Of a DNA stretch of 52,122 nt, positions 35,733-46,035 are shown one piece after another. The notes below the pieces were generated by a model, which had not been told where the DNA came from, ran no database searches, and was given only the letters and a program-made list of their open reading frames with translations. Location: positions 1-52,122 of the forward strand of contig NZ_JAHHDX010000161.1 of the NCBI RefSeq assembly GCF_018619335.1, written 5' to 3'. The stretch is from Alteromonas sp. ALT199 (lineage in GTDB: Bacteria > Pseudomonadota > Gammaproteobacteria > Enterobacterales > Alteromonadaceae). Numbering within the stretch: position 1 is the first letter of the stretch; each line of letters begins with the position of its first letter. Position numbers and translations under genes: made by a program.

Positions 35733-36272
35733 ATTAAAGGCGCTAATAACAAGGCTCAGGGCGACAAAGCCCGCATTAACGATGAGATTAAAGCCAGAGA
35801 AGTAAGATTAATTGGCAAAGACGGTGAACAGGTTGGTGTGGTTTCGCTAGCAGATGCTACGCGTGCCGCTGAAGAAGCGAGCCTAGATCTAGTAGAAATC
35901 AGTCCGAATGCCGAGCCGCCAGTCTGTAAAGTTATGGACTATGGCAAATTCCTCTTCGAAAAAAGTAAAGCTCAGAAAGAGCAGAAGAAAAAACAGAAGC
36001 AAATTCAGGTCAAGGAGATTAAATTTCGCCCTGGCACTGATGAAGGCGATTACCAGGTAAAACTGCGCAACCTGCGTCGCTTTCTTGAAGGTGGTGACAA
36101 AGCCAAAGTTACGATCCGCTTCCGCGGTCGTGAAATGGCGCACCAAGACATCGGTATCGATTTGTTAAACCGCGTTAAAACGGATTTAGATGAAATCGCG
36201 ACCTGCGAGTCTTTCCCACGTCGTGTGGAAGGCCGTCAGATGATCATGGTGCTAGCCCCAAATAAGAAGTAG
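35733..36272 (+). CDS. infC: Translation initiation factor IF-3 (ATT start)
   Basis: A 179-residue IF-3. The coding frame extends 35 codons upstream of the first ATG to an ATT at 35733, placed after a strong GGAGG (about 35720-35725). ATT is the known rare start codon of infC, which lets IF-3 discriminate against its own mRNA and so autoregulate. The protein shows the IF3 N-domain ([19 protein letters not shown]), a lysine-rich linker ([17 protein letters not shown]) and the C-domain ([17 protein letters not shown]). It prevents premature subunit joining and checks initiator tRNA. Confidence 0.95.
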   Translation: MKGANNKAQGDKARINDEIKAREVRLIGKDGEQVGVVSLADATRAAEEASLDLVEISPNAEPPVCKVMDYGKFLFEKSKAQKEQKKKQKQIQVKEIKFRPGTDEGDYQVKLRNLRRFLEGGDKAKVTIRFRGREMAHQDIGIDLLNRVKTDLDEIATCESFPRRVEGRQMIMVLAPNKK

Positions 36273-36390
36273 TAACGGTCTAAAGTTTTAAGGAATCTGC
36301 ACCCTTAAACACCTTGCTGCTAAACATTAGCCGGTATGAAGTGACTGCAACACGAAAAATACCGATATTAAACAATGCGGAGTTTTAGCA

Positions 36391-36588
36391 ATGCCTAAAA
36401 TGAAAACTGTAAGCGGTGCCGCCAAACGTTTCAAGAAAACGGGTTCTGGCCGCTTTAAAAGCAAACAGTCTCACTTACGTCACATTCTGACTAAGAAGAG
36501 CTCTAAGCGTAAACGTCACCTTCGTGGCAAAAAACTGGTTCATGACTCTGATACCAAATTGGTTCAGCGCATGTTGCCTTACGTATAA
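36391..36588 (+). CDS. rpmI: 50S ribosomal protein L35
   Basis: A 65-residue basic ribosomal protein. [20 protein letters not shown] and [20 protein letters not shown] are the standard L35 pattern, and length equals the family's. It lies 118 bases after infC and 18 before rplT. In enterobacteria, L20 binds the mRNA ahead of rpmI to repress both genes; the 118-base gap here could hold such a site, not resolved by eye. A CGGAGT motif precedes the ATG. Confidence 0.97.
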   Translation: MPKMKTVSGAAKRFKKTGSGRFKSKQSHLRHILTKKSSKRKRHLRGKKLVHDSDTKLVQRMLPYV

Positions 36589-36603
36589 GACTTAGGAGAC
36601 TGA

Positions 36604-36963
<360 letters not shown>

Positions 36964-36995
36964 TTATTAACTAATTAAGTTTAAGTTCTTTCGGG

Positions 36996-37025
36996 AAAAG
37001 GCGAGCAGGATGCTCGCCTTTTTTC
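36996..37025 (+). terminator. Intrinsic terminator of the rplT operon
   Basis: AAGGCGAGCA / TGCTCGCCTT forms a perfect 10-bp stem with a GGA loop, followed by a T run at 37019-37024. Confidence 0.93.
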
Positions 37026-37136
37026 GTTTTTAGTATTGTTAAAAACAAATCACTCTCTTTATAGTAAACCTTTACCCTGTCGCCAATTTTGTATTCCTTT
37101 AAACGGCGAATATAAATCACTTACTGTATAAATCAC

Positions 37137-37508
37137 TTAATGAAAGCGTTGCTGCAAGTATTTAATAATTTCTGAAGACTCGTACAACCAAATGTCCTTT
37201 TCAGGGGTTTGTATGCGTAAGCAAGGAGCTTGCACTTTTCCGCCGCCTTGCACTAATTCATCACGATACGGAGACCCATTCGATACGCTGCGTTTACGAA
37301 TAGGCAGATTCATTTTATATATAGCGCGTCGTGTTTTAATACAAAAGGGACAAGCAAAAAATTGATAAAGTGTTAATTCTTGTACGGCTTTTTCAACCTG
37401 CTGTTGTTCTTGTGGCAATCGTTTAAGTTTTGTGCCGCGAGTAATTAAATCAAGCAAGGCGATAACACCGCCAAGTGCGTTGCGAATTAGGGAAATGAAT
37501 AAGCTCAA
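37137..37508 (-). CDS. Glutaredoxin/GST N-terminal-like thiol protein
   Basis: A 123-residue protein with a short hydrophobic N-terminus (about 5-22, possibly a membrane anchor). A glutaredoxin-like domain has the redox motif CPFC at 53-56 (YQFFACPFCIKTRRAIYKM). The cis-proline region reads QAPCLRI, and the domain ends in WLYESSEIIKYLQQRF as in GST N-terminal folds. A role in glutathione-linked reduction is likely. The TTG at 37508 is used because no ATG occurs before the active site; the start is therefore uncertain. It is a lone gene between the rplT terminator and the EPS block. Confidence 0.8.
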   Translation of the reverse strand: MSLFISLIRNALGGVIALLDLITRGTKLKRLPQEQQQVEKAVQELTLYQFFACPFCIKTRRAIYKMNLPIRKRSVSNGSPYRDELVQGGGKVQAPCLRIQTPEKDIWLYESSEIIKYLQQRFH

Positions 37509-37827
37509 TTTTATGACTTTTTAGGTTAAGAAATAGAGCGGCGCAGTATAGCAAAAATTCTACAAAGGATCTTATATGGAGGTTATATGAAGGAAAATGC
37601 GAATAAGCACCAGATGTAGACCATAGCAATAGAGTAAATCGCAACAACCCATACCGATAAGCCAACAATTAACCTTGTCGATAGCGCGTTTTCCAACAAG
37701 CGACACCAGATCCGAAAAAAACTTCTTATTTCGGGTGAACAACCTGTTGCTGTGTTTTCAATTGTTTTAAACACAAAAAAGCAGGGCTGAAGCCCTGCTT
37801 ATTATAGCGTGTTGGCCAATGGTATCG
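37509..37827. other. Intergenic region, glutaredoxin to manC
   Basis: About 319 bases with no convincing gene; short open frames on the minus strand lack ribosome binding sites and family resemblance. It contains the manC terminator at 37773-37800. Confidence 0.55.
37773..37800 (-). terminator. Intrinsic terminator of manC
   Basis: On the minus strand AAGCAGGGCT/AGCCCTGCTT forms a perfect stem with a two-base loop, followed by a T run of six. It lies 28 bases past the manC stop. Confidence 0.92.
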
Positions 37828-39237
37828 TTATGTCTTCTCTACACGGCCATAGCGGTCTGAAAACCTAACAATATCATCCTCGCCTAAATAGGCGCCAGAT
37901 TGCACCTCAATAAGCTCTAGCGGGATTTTTCCTGGGTTTTCTAACGCATGTACAGCACCAATTGGGATATACACTGATTCGTTCTCAGTAACTAGCTGAG
38001 TATCGTCATCGATAGTGACATTGGCACTGCCTGACACCACAATCCAGTGTTCGGCACGGTGGTGGTGCATTTGAACAGATAGCTTTTCACCTGGTTTTAC
38101 CGTAATACGTTTAACTTGGAAGCGCGCACCACTATCAATAGAATCGTAACTACCCCAAGGGCGGAAAACTTCACGGTGGAATTCAAATTCAGGGCGCTTT
38201 TCAGCTTTTAATTTATTTACAACGTTTTTAATACTCTGGGCGTCGTCTTTATGAGCAACCATGACAGCATCTTTAGTTTCAACTACAATGACGTCTTCTA
38301 AACCAATGACCGAAACCAAACGCTGCTCTGCGTTTACATAACTGTTTTTAGTATTTTCTAAAATAGTATCGCCTACACAAACGTTCCCGTTGTCATCTTT
38401 ATCTGCTGTTTCCCAAAGTGACGTCCAACTGCCTACATCACTCCAACCTGCATCTAAGGGAACCATTGCAGCGCTGTCAGTTTTCTCCATAACTGCATAG
38501 TCAATAGAGTCGTCAGGACAAGTTGCAAAAATTTCAGAATCAACGCGAATAAAGTCTAAATCTGGCGCTTCAGTTTCAATGGCGCGACGGCAAATCTCTA
38601 GCATTTCGGGGTTATACTTACTTAACTCCTCGATATATCGGCTAGCCTTAAACATAAACATACCGCTATTCCAGAAGAACTCGCCAGATTCAATATATTG
38701 TTTAGCTGTTTCAAGTTCCGGCTTTTCAACAAAGTCAGCTACCTCAAACCCAACATTGAGTACATTTCCAGCTTTAATATAGCCATAGCCCGTATGTGGT
38801 TGGTCTGGAACTATTCCGAATGTAACAAGCTTTCCTTCATTTGCTAGAGCTTCTGCCTTAGTAATAGCACTGTGAAATACGCTCTGATCTTTTATTAGGT
38901 GATCTGCAGCTAGAACAAGAAGAACGGGGTCATCGCCATTTTTTGTTGAGTGTAATGCAGCAAGCGCAATAGCAGGAGCAGTGTTGCGACCAACAGGCTC
39001 TAGTAAAATACCACCATGCTTAATGTTCTTTTTACGAAGCTGTTCCGCAACTAAAAAACGGTGCGCATCATTACATATAAAGACCGGTTCTTCGGCATTA
39101 GTCCCGCTTAAACGTGTAATGGTGTCTTGCAACATGGTGTTGTCTGAAGTTAGTGACAAAAATTGCTTTGGTAAAGCGGCGCGTGATTTTGGCCAAAGGC
39201 GACTACCTGTACCGCCGGCTAATACAACAGGTTTCAT
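37828..39237 (-). CDS. manC: Mannose-1-phosphate guanylyltransferase / mannose-6-phosphate isomerase
   Basis: A bifunctional 469-residue enzyme making GDP-mannose for polysaccharide synthesis. The N-terminal nucleotidyltransferase domain shows [24 protein letters not shown] and [26 protein letters not shown]. The C-terminal type II isomerase cupin has [29 protein letters not shown] and [14 protein letters not shown]. Length equals that of the AlgA/ManC/CpsB family. An AGGGAAA site precedes the ATG. It lies 29 bases after the initiating phosphotransferase on the same strand, so the two form an operon at the left edge of the EPS locus. Confidence 0.95.
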   Translation of the reverse strand: MKPVVLAGGTGSRLWPKSRAALPKQFLSLTSDNTMLQDTITRLSGTNAEEPVFICNDAHRFLVAEQLRKKNIKHGGILLEPVGRNTAPAIALAALHSTKNGDDPVLLVLAADHLIKDQSVFHSAITKAEALANEGKLVTFGIVPDQPHTGYGYIKAGNVLNVGFEVADFVEKPELETAKQYIESGEFFWNSGMFMFKASRYIEELSKYNPEMLEICRRAIETEAPDLDFIRVDSEIFATCPDDSIDYAVMEKTDSAAMVPLDAGWSDVGSWTSLWETADKDDNGNVCVGDTILENTKNSYVNAEQRLVSVIGLEDVIVVETKDAVMVAHKDDAQSIKNVVNKLKAEKRPEFEFHREVFRPWGSYDSIDSGARFQVKRITVKPGEKLSVQMHHHRAEHWIVVSGSANVTIDDDTQLVTENESVYIPIGAVHALENPGKIPLELIEVQSGAYLGEDDIVRFSDRYGRVEKT

Positions 39238-39266
39238 TGTTGATTTCCCTTTCTTATAAGTTAAAT

Positions 39267-40721
39267 TTAGTAAGCGTTCTTATTAATGAATCCATTGAAA
39301 ACGGTCATAAACACGATTTTGATATCAAACCATACCGACCATCTATGAATATAATCTAAGTCATATTCTACACGTTGAACCATTTTATTAACTGTTTCAG
39401 TTTCGCCTCGCAAGCCATTAACTTGTGCCCAGCCTGTAATACCAGGCTTCACCTTGTGTCGTAGCATATAGCCGGTAATAATTTTGCGGTATTGCTCGTT
39501 GTGAGCGACCGCGTGTGGTCGAGGGCCTACAATAGACATACGGCCTTGCAGAACATTAATAAATTGCGGAAGTTCATCCAAAGAAGTTCGTCTTAAAAAT
39601 CCACCAATCTTTGTTAAACGGGCGTCATTCTTAGTGGCTTGTTTTACAACAGCACCATTATCTTGCGTGGTCATAGACCGGAACTTGTAAACCGTAATTT
39701 GTTTACCATCTAACCCGTAACGCTTTTGTTTGAAAATTACGGGGCCTTTAGAGGTAAGCTTCACTGCTGCTGCAATGCAAAGCATAGGTATAGATATCAT
39801 CAGTAATATTAGCGAGCTTAAAACGATATCTTCGAATCGTTTTAAAATATCGCTCGCTCCTTGGAATGGGGTGTCGTAAACGCTAAGCGCTTGTACGTTG
39901 CCTACCGTTTGCCAACGAGCATTTAATAGATTGTACATGAAGAAGTTTGGTACCACATAAACGTTTGCTGTGCTATCACTGCATTGCTCTAAAATTGAGC
40001 GAATTCTATTTTCTGCGCTCATCGGCAGTGCAATATATATGTAATCAACTTCATTTCTTTTAGCCATTTCTATGGCCTGTTCAATGTTTCCTAATACAGT
40101 GTTTTGCATTTCATGAGGAAGGCGACTCGTATCTCTATCATCAAATAAACCATTAAAGCGAATGCCAAGGTGTTCATTTTGCTGTATCTGAAGAGCAACA
40201 TTTGCTCCGAGGTGTGTTGCGCCAATAACAATTGAGCGGCGTGAGTTCATTCCACTTTTTCTAATATGGAACAGAAATTTACGCATTACGAAACGCCAAG
40301 CAATCAGGCCCACAAACGATGTTGCAAACCATGCTAGGACCACGAGGGGAGGGGTATTAATGTTCTGCACAAAAAAGTACCCTATTGTTAAGGTACCTAA
40401 AATACTTAGAGCCCATGTAATCGCAGCAGCCCTCAGCATTTCAGGTGTACGATGTCCGCGCCAAGAGCGATAGAGCTCAACACCCTCGGCAGAAATTTGA
40501 AAACAAATAACGTTAACGAATAAAAGGATTAGACTGGTTGGGTCGATAATAGACTCGAAATAGGCGGCGCACGAGTAATAAAGAAGTGTTACCAACGATA
40601 AATCTATAAGTCGGTAAAGTGTTGAAAATCCACTCTTATTGCGTACTGCTAGGCCGTCACTGGCGTTAGAATCAACAGGGTGTGATTTTAGAACTTTATT
40701 AGATTCTGCTTGATTGTCCAT
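39267..40721 (-). CDS. Undecaprenyl-phosphate sugar-1-phosphate transferase (WcaJ-like)
   Basis: A 484-residue initiating enzyme of exopolysaccharide synthesis. It transfers a hexose-1-phosphate, probably glucose, to undecaprenyl phosphate in the inner membrane. Four N-terminal membrane segments (about 33-140) are followed by a Rossmann-like domain ([17 protein letters not shown]), a fifth membrane segment near 290, and the conserved catalytic domain ([58 protein letters not shown]). The full-length polyisoprenyl-phosphate transferase layout matches WcaJ/EpsE. The exact sugar is not decided by sequence. Confidence 0.9.
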   Translation of the reverse strand: MDNQAESNKVLKSHPVDSNASDGLAVRNKSGFSTLYRLIDLSLVTLLYYSCAAYFESIIDPTSLILLFVNVICFQISAEGVELYRSWRGHRTPEMLRAAAITWALSILGTLTIGYFFVQNINTPPLVVLAWFATSFVGLIAWRFVMRKFLFHIRKSGMNSRRSIVIGATHLGANVALQIQQNEHLGIRFNGLFDDRDTSRLPHEMQNTVLGNIEQAIEMAKRNEVDYIYIALPMSAENRIRSILEQCSDSTANVYVVPNFFMYNLLNARWQTVGNVQALSVYDTPFQGASDILKRFEDIVLSSLILLMISIPMLCIAAAVKLTSKGPVIFKQKRYGLDGKQITVYKFRSMTTQDNGAVVKQATKNDARLTKIGGFLRRTSLDELPQFINVLQGRMSIVGPRPHAVAHNEQYRKIITGYMLRHKVKPGITGWAQVNGLRGETETVNKMVQRVEYDLDYIHRWSVWFDIKIVFMTVFNGFINKNAY

Positions 40722-40820
40722 TGGGAAAGTCTCTAAATCGATAAGATAAAAGGTGTTAAATTACTTGCTTTAATTTCGACAACTCTAGCATCTGAAAGTT
40801 ACAAGCTAGTAACTAGTATA

Positions 40821-40868
40821 ATGCCTAAAGCAAAGAGTATGCCTACAAAAGAAAAATATATGCCTACA
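40821..40868. repeat. Direct repeats ATGCCTA (three copies)
   Basis: ATGCCTA occurs at 40821, 40839 and 40860. The last two share TATGCCTACA and start exactly 21 bases apart, two DNA turns. They lie 100-140 bases upstream of the initiating transferase start, a possible regulator array. Confidence 0.45.
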
Positions 40869-40955
40869 TATAATCGGGCTAGTAAAGAAATGATGTCTCT
40901 AATAGCGACACGAGCCCATGACTCTATAGTTTAGCAGTAATATATAGTACCTCTG

Positions 40956-40972
40956 TTGTAATTTTATTACAA
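40956..40972. promoter_or_regulatory. HexR-type palindrome
   Basis: TTGTAATTTTATTACAA is a perfect palindrome outside its 3-base centre. It equals the published gammaproteobacterial HexR consensus tTGTAATwwwATTACAa. HexR is an RpiR-family regulator of central sugar metabolism. Binding here is inferred; another protein could use it. Confidence 0.5.
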
Positions 40973-41323
40973 AATAAGCTTTATGGTTTTTTGAATATTG
41001 GTATCATTAGAATTACTTTAGAGTTCTGTAAAACTCAGTAATAAAAAATAAAGTTGAAACAATTTGGTGTTAGAGTGTTTGTTTTTTATGGCATGAATCT
41101 AGCTTCACGTTGAAAGAAGCTGAACAAGCTAGATAGAAGTTAAACTTATCTCTTACATCGAATACTGCATGCGCTACTAAGCGAAAAACGTATCGCCGTC
41201 CACATTTCGATGCTTGGGAGCCAGTGCTTCATAGGGCCTTTATTGGCTTTGATTAATGTTTAAAGAAACATCTAAGTGAATCTAAACTATTTTTGAATAG
41301 CAAAGTGGAAGTAGGGAAAGGAA

Positions 41324-42529
41324 ATGAAATATCAGAACAAGCTATTGCTATCTGCGGTGGCCATTTGCGTTGCCAATTCTGTAGCAGCTCAACAACAAGG
41401 AAGGATTGACGCAGGGCAATTCGACATTATACCTTCTTTTAACACTTCCATGAGCTACATAGACAATGTTGCTCGCGCAAGAGATGGACAAGCGAAAATA
41501 TACAGCTGGCGCTCAATTTTATCTCCTGAAATTATTGCTGCCACAGAAGTTGATGGAAACCCGGTGCAGTTTGGTTATCGATTAGAACGCGGTACTTACT
41601 TTTCAAGTAGCGCAGATGACTATACAGACCATTTCGTTGAAGCACTCACTGATTATGAGTTAAACAGTCGTCACGCAATTAGTGCGGTTTTACGTCACGA
41701 AGATGGGCATGAGGACCGAGGTACGGGCTTTTCATTAGGCGGGGGAAGTGACCTAATTTCACCTGACACTTATAAAAGCTTGTTCTACGGGGCCGAGTAC
41801 ATATACGGAAGCTTGAGTTCTGTTGGTGAAGTCGTATTGAAGGCAGACAGAACCACTCTAGACTATGACCGTAGTGAACTTGCGTATCTTATTAGAGACA
41901 GAGCAATAAATAGAGTTGGAGCGGAGTTCAATTATCAAATTGCCCCTTCTACTGAATTAGTCTTCGATTTCACGCGTTCATTTATACGTTACGATAACAA
42001 CTTGCTTGAAAATTCTTTAGAGAGTAATGAAAACCGCCTTTTAGTGGGTATTGCATGGGAGAACACTGCTGCAACTTCCGGCTATGCAAAAATCGGGTAT
42101 AAAGAAAAAGACTTCGCGGCAAGCAACCGTGATAACTTCTATGGAACCGATTGGGAAGTGGGAATAGAATGGCAGCCACTCGCTTACTCAACTGTAAATT
42201 TTTCTACCTCCGCAGATACTAATGAAACTAATGGTGAGGGGAGTCTAATTCGTGGTAGAAACTACAGCCTATCTTGGACTCACCAATGGCTTGAACGCTT
42301 AAGTAGTAGCTTGCGGTATGTAAGAGAAAATGATGAATATATTGTTGATGATGAAGAGTTTTCTAATAGAGACGATAAATTAAATACTTACACGGCGGCA
42401 ATGAATTACAAAGCTAGAAGGTGGCTCAGTTTTTCACTTTTCTATAAATTACAGGATAGAGATAGTAATAGGGAAACGATAAAATTTGACCAAAGTACGA
42501 TTGGGGTTTCAGCTGAGGTTACGTTGTGA
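41324..42529 (+). CDS. EPS-locus outer-membrane beta-barrel protein (EpsL/BBP2-like)
   Basis: A 401-residue predicted outer-membrane barrel with a signal peptide cleaved near SVAA-QQQ. It shows alternating aromatic/hydrophilic strands throughout (for example YSLSWTHQWLERLSSSLRYV) and ends with a strand, GVSAEVTL. Similar barrels (EpsL, PF10082 type) are encoded next to Wza/Wzc genes and may form or support the secretion pore. Its stop overlaps the GTG start of the Wza-like gene as GTGA. A good AAAGGAA site precedes the ATG. The role in export is inferred from the operon. Confidence 0.8.
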   Translation: MKYQNKLLLSAVAICVANSVAAQQQGRIDAGQFDIIPSFNTSMSYIDNVARARDGQAKIYSWRSILSPEIIAATEVDGNPVQFGYRLERGTYFSSSADDYTDHFVEALTDYELNSRHAISAVLRHEDGHEDRGTGFSLGGGSDLISPDTYKSLFYGAEYIYGSLSSVGEVVLKADRTTLDYDRSELAYLIRDRAINRVGAEFNYQIAPSTELVFDFTRSFIRYDNNLLENSLESNENRLLVGIAWENTAATSGYAKIGYKEKDFAASNRDNFYGTDWEVGIEWQPLAYSTVNFSTSADTNETNGEGSLIRGRNYSLSWTHQWLERLSSSLRYVRENDEYIVDDEEFSNRDDKLNTYTAAMNYKARRWLSFSLFYKLQDRDSNRETIKFDQSTIGVSAEVTL

Positions 42530-43074
42530 CGACTAGTTTTAAAAAGATATCAGTTCTGGCTCTATTTTTCTTTTGGAGTGTATTTTCCTGTGCTCAAGAA
42601 GGAAACTTGAGCATGAGTCAATATCAGCTTGGCTCTGGCGACAGAATAAACATTAGCGTTTTTGGGCAAGATGATCTTTCGATGGAAATTCGCTTGCCCG
42701 ATGTCGGCACTATAAATTATCCATTTCTTGGAGAATTAAAGCTAGTTGGTATGACCGCTGCAGAAGTGGAGAGCTTAATATATGATGGTTTGCTGGGAGA
42801 CTATTTAGTCAATCCATCAGTTTCCGTTTCAATAGTTGAGTATCGCCCGTTCTTTATAGACGGAGAAGTAAAGCGCCCCGGCGGATATCCATATCAGCCC
42901 GGACTATCTGTTAACAAAGCCGCTGCGCTTGCTGGTGGTTATACCGAACGTGCAAACAAAGATAAGATAACAATAGTGCGAGAGACTGACGGGCAACAGT
43001 TTGAATTTAGCGTCTCTGTGACAGACATGATCCAGCCTGGCGACATTGTGACAATTAATCAGCGTTTCTTTTAA
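42526..43074 (+). CDS. Polysaccharide export protein (Wza-like, short)
   Basis: A 182-residue periplasmic/outer-membrane protein. After a signal peptide (with C22 as a possible but atypical lipid site) comes the Poly_export domain (YQLGSGDRINISVFGQDDLSMEIRLPDVGTI) and one SLBB domain (FFIDGEVKRPGGYPYQPGLSVNKAAALAGGYTERA). It is about half the length of E. coli Wza (379) and lacks the second and third SLBB repeats and the C-terminal helix that forms the outer pore. The upstream barrel may supply the channel instead. The GTG start overlaps the previous stop. Confidence 0.9.
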   Translation: MTTSFKKISVLALFFFWSVFSCAQEGNLSMSQYQLGSGDRINISVFGQDDLSMEIRLPDVGTINYPFLGELKLVGMTAAEVESLIYDGLLGDYLVNPSVSVSIVEYRPFFIDGEVKRPGGYPYQPGLSVNKAAALAGGYTERANKDKITIVRETDGQQFEFSVSVTDMIQPGDIVTINQRFF

Positions 43075-43102
43075 GTATAAGACTATTTTGTGAGCTAACT
43101 AA

Positions 43103-45295
43103 ATGGCAGTAAAAATTACGGAAGATACAGATAACAACGAGCTCATTGACTTAGGGCACTATCTGGGAATTATTAAACGGTACAGCTTAAGAATATTACT
43201 TTTGGCGCTCGCTTTTACAGTATTAGTCGCTATCTTAGTAATGAAAATGACGCCCCTCTACACATCTTCTACAACTCTGTTAATAGAAGCTGAAAAAGCT
43301 AACGTGGTGTCTATTGAAGAAGTATATGGGATAGACACTAAAAGCAAAGACTATATGGCAACGCAATTCGAAGTATTGAAGTCGCGTCAGATTGCTGAAA
43401 AAACGGTCGAAAGCCTGTCCCTGTATGGCAACGCTGATTTTATGCCCGAGGAAAATGAAACTTCTTTTGTTTCTGAAATCGCCGAAGTGTTTCCATTTCT
43501 TCCTCAAACGGAAAAAGTAGAATTAACTGAAGAGCAAAAGGTTGCAAAATTAAAGCGAAAAGCCACACAAATACTTATGAGTGCTACAGATGTATCCTTA
43601 ATAAAAGGTACTCAGTTGGTAAGAATATCAGTAACTACTGAAACGCCTTCTTTATCAGCACTTATCGCTAACACCATTGCTGAAGTTTATATCGAAAACT
43701 ACCTTCAAGCTAAGCTAGATATGACAGCTAAAGCAACATCATTTCTTACTGATAGTATTGACGGGCTGAAAACTAAGCTGGATGTTGCTGAGCGCAATCT
43801 AGTAAGGTTCTATGAAACAAACCAGGTGGTAAATATTGACGGTGTTGTAGGCCTCGCCTCAGATGAACTGGAAAGACTCAATATCCAGCTTTCTGAAGCG
43901 GAAGTAGAGCTGAAATTAAATAGTGTTATTTTTAACCAAATTAAAGATAGTAAAGCTATTGAAGATGTTGCGAGAATTCCCGAAGTTTTAAATCACCCGG
44001 CTGTAAGAGATGTCAGAAGAGATGAAGGTAAAGCGTTAGCAAGAGTCAGTGAGCTAAGCAAGGTTTATGGTCCAAAGCATCCTAAAATGATAGCAGCCAA
44101 TGCTGAATTGACCGCAATTAGAGATACGTTGAATACCCAAATTACGGATTTAATAAGCAGTATCACAACTCAGTATGAATCATCGAAACAAAAGGTAGCT
44201 CAATTACAAAGAGAAGTCGAAACGTCTAAAGCTGCGTTCAGGTCGTTGGCTGAACTGGATAATAAACGTAAGGCTTTAGAGCGAGAAGTAGATATTAACC
44301 AGCAGCTTTACGACTCATTTTTTACTCGATTAAAAGAAACTGATGAGCTTGGTGGCCTAGAATCGGCCAACGCGCGCGTTCTCGACACTGCGCTTCCCAG
44401 CTATACGCCTTCTAAACCCAATAAAAAGCTATTTATTGCTGCTGCTTTTGTGCTGAGTTTAAGTTTTGGTATCGCGCTTGCCATTGTTATGGAAACGCTT
44501 AATAGTGGTATCCGCTCTGTAGAAGATGTAGAGAAGAAGTTAGGGCAGCGCATGCTAGGGTTAATTCCGTGGCTTGCCCACAAGAAAAAAACAGACCTAC
44601 CTATTCGTTCTTTCTTTGATGGCAAAAAGCATCAATTTGCTGAAGCGGTTAGAACACTACGAACAAGCCTTTCTTTGTTGAACATTGAAAAAGAAAACCA
44701 AGCAATTTTGGTTACATCAAGTGTTCCCAAAGAGGGTAAAACCACAGTGTCAATTAACTTAGCTTTTGCTTTGGGTCAATTAGATAAGACTATTCTTATC
44801 GATGCTGATTTACGGCGACCGAGCATAGGTAAACAGTTTAATATTCCTAGTTATCAACCTGGTGTAGCGAACCTAGTGTTGAAGTCGCATAGTTTTGAGG
44901 AATGTTTGGTTCGAGATGAAGAGTCAAATATTGATATCCTTTCAGCTGGAACCATCCCTTCAAATCCACAGGAGTTATTAGCAGACAAAGGGTTTGAAGA
45001 GCTTATTACAAAGCTAAAATCTGAGTATAAATATGTTGTTGTAGATACTGCGCCTACACAGGCAGTAAGCGACTCTATGATTGTCGCAAACTCCTGTGAC
45101 TCTGTTATCTACGTTGTTAGGGCTGACAGCACAAGTGACAAGGTAATCAATAATGGCTTATCAAGATTCCTTCAAGTGGGTCACCGTCTTGATGGAGTGG
45201 TACTGAATCAAGTAAACTTGCGCAAATCAGATGTAGCACAAAGGTACGCAGGCTTTTATGACCAATATGGATATACCAGTCACAAAAGCAGCTAA
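43103..45295 (+). CDS. Wzc-like polysaccharide co-polymerase / tyrosine autokinase
   Basis: A 730-residue inner-membrane protein. It has an N-terminal Wzz domain with a membrane helix (about 31-50), a long periplasmic coiled coil (about 215-420), a second helix (about 440-460), then a cytoplasmic BY-kinase. The kinase shows Walker A (SVPKEGKTT, K546), Walker A' (LIDADLRRP, D567) and YVVVDTAP. A tyrosine cluster at the C-terminus (Y715, Y719, Y722, Y724) is the expected autophosphorylation site. It sets chain length and drives export together with the Wza-like protein. The CpsB-like phosphatase that should reverse the phosphorylation follows directly. Confidence 0.93.
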   Translation: MAVKITEDTDNNELIDLGHYLGIIKRYSLRILLLALAFTVLVAILVMKMTPLYTSSTTLLIEAEKANVVSIEEVYGIDTKSKDYMATQFEVLKSRQIAEKTVESLSLYGNADFMPEENETSFVSEIAEVFPFLPQTEKVELTEEQKVAKLKRKATQILMSATDVSLIKGTQLVRISVTTETPSLSALIANTIAEVYIENYLQAKLDMTAKATSFLTDSIDGLKTKLDVAERNLVRFYETNQVVNIDGVVGLASDELERLNIQLSEAEVELKLNSVIFNQIKDSKAIEDVARIPEVLNHPAVRDVRRDEGKALARVSELSKVYGPKHPKMIAANAELTAIRDTLNTQITDLISSITTQYESSKQKVAQLQREVETSKAAFRSLAELDNKRKALEREVDINQQLYDSFFTRLKETDELGGLESANARVLDTALPSYTPSKPNKKLFIAAAFVLSLSFGIALAIVMETLNSGIRSVEDVEKKLGQRMLGLIPWLAHKKKTDLPIRSFFDGKKHQFAEAVRTLRTSLSLLNIEKENQAILVTSSVPKEGKTTVSINLAFALGQLDKTILIDADLRRPSIGKQFNIPSYQPGVANLVLKSHSFEECLVRDEESNIDILSAGTIPSNPQELLADKGFEELITKLKSEYKYVVVDTAPTQAVSDSMIVANSCDSVIYVVRADSTSDKVINNGLSRFLQVGHRLDGVVLNQVNLRKSDVAQRYAGFYDQYGYTSHKSS

Positions 45296-45303
45296 AAAAA
45301 TTA

Positions 45304-46035
45304 TTGATAGATCTTCATAGTCATATACTTCCTGGCATCGATGACGGTGCCAGGACTTTAGATATTGCGCTAGAAATGGCTCAGCAGGCAGTAAGCTGTG
45401 GCATTAGCCATATGGTATGCACCCCGCACATACATAGGGGCTACTTCGACAACTCTCAAAGCTCAATAGAAGCCGCTTTTCACTCTTTCAATGAGCACGT
45501 AAAAAGCGAGTCAATTCCCCTTTCACTTTCATTTGCAGCCGAAGTTCGTGTAAACGAATTACTACCTATATGGTACAAAAAAGGTGAATTACCTTTCCTA
45601 GGCAAATACAATGGCAAAAACATACTTCTTCTTGAAATGCCTCATAGCCATATCCCACAGGGGCTTGATGTACTTATAAAATGGTTATTGCGCAATAATA
45701 TTCAACCACTGATTGCTCATCCAGAACGTAATAGAGAATTAATTGCCGAAAATCACAAATTTAATTGGCTGCAAAGACAAGGTTGCTTGTTTCAAGCCAC
45801 CGCGGGAGCCTTTGTTGGTCGCTTTGGTGAAAAAGTAGAAGAGTTTGCTTTCAAGTTACTAGAAAAAAGAGCGTTTCATGTTGTGGCGTCAGATACTCAC
45901 GACTTAGTCAGACGACCCAATGATATGCAAGCAGCTTATGAAGTGATCGCGAAATTTGACTACAAATATGCGCAAGAAACTTTCATAGGCACCCCTGGTA
46001 TAATAACAGCTCTGGTGCAAAAGCATGTCGATTGA
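45304..46035 (+). CDS. CpsB/CapC-type tyrosine-protein phosphatase (PHP fold)
   Basis: A 243-residue metal-dependent phosphatase of the PHP family, expected to dephosphorylate the Wzc-like kinase. The metal motif H5-S-H7 in DLHSHILPGIDDGA sits at the very N-terminus, so translation must begin at or before the TTG at 45304; no ATG fits. VCTPHIHRGYF, AAEVRV, IAHPERNRE and VASDTHDLVRRP complete the family pattern. It starts 8 bases after the kinase stop, and the weak TTG start may keep the phosphatase scarcer than the kinase. Confidence 0.9.
   Translation: MIDLHSHILPGIDDGARTLDIALEMAQQAVSCGISHMVCTPHIHRGYFDNSQSSIEAAFHSFNEHVKSESIPLSLSFAAEVRVNELLPIWYKKGELPFLGKYNGKNILLLEMPHSHIPQGLDVLIKWLLRNNIQPLIAHPERNRELIAENHKFNWLQRQGCLFQATAGAFVGRFGEKVEEFAFKLLEKRAFHVVASDTHDLVRRPNDMQAAYEVIAKFDYKYAQETFIGTPGIITALVQKHVD

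Larger units (their letters stand above)
40722..41323. promoter_or_regulatory. Control region of the EPS locus (602 bases)
   Basis: A long AT-rich divergent region without a credible gene, between the initiating transferase (minus) and the export operon (plus). It holds three ATGCCTA direct repeats (40821-40868) and a perfect HexR-type palindrome (40956-40972). An AGGGAAAGGAA ribosome binding site precedes the ATG at 41324. Its size suggests several inputs to EPS expression. Confidence 0.6.
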
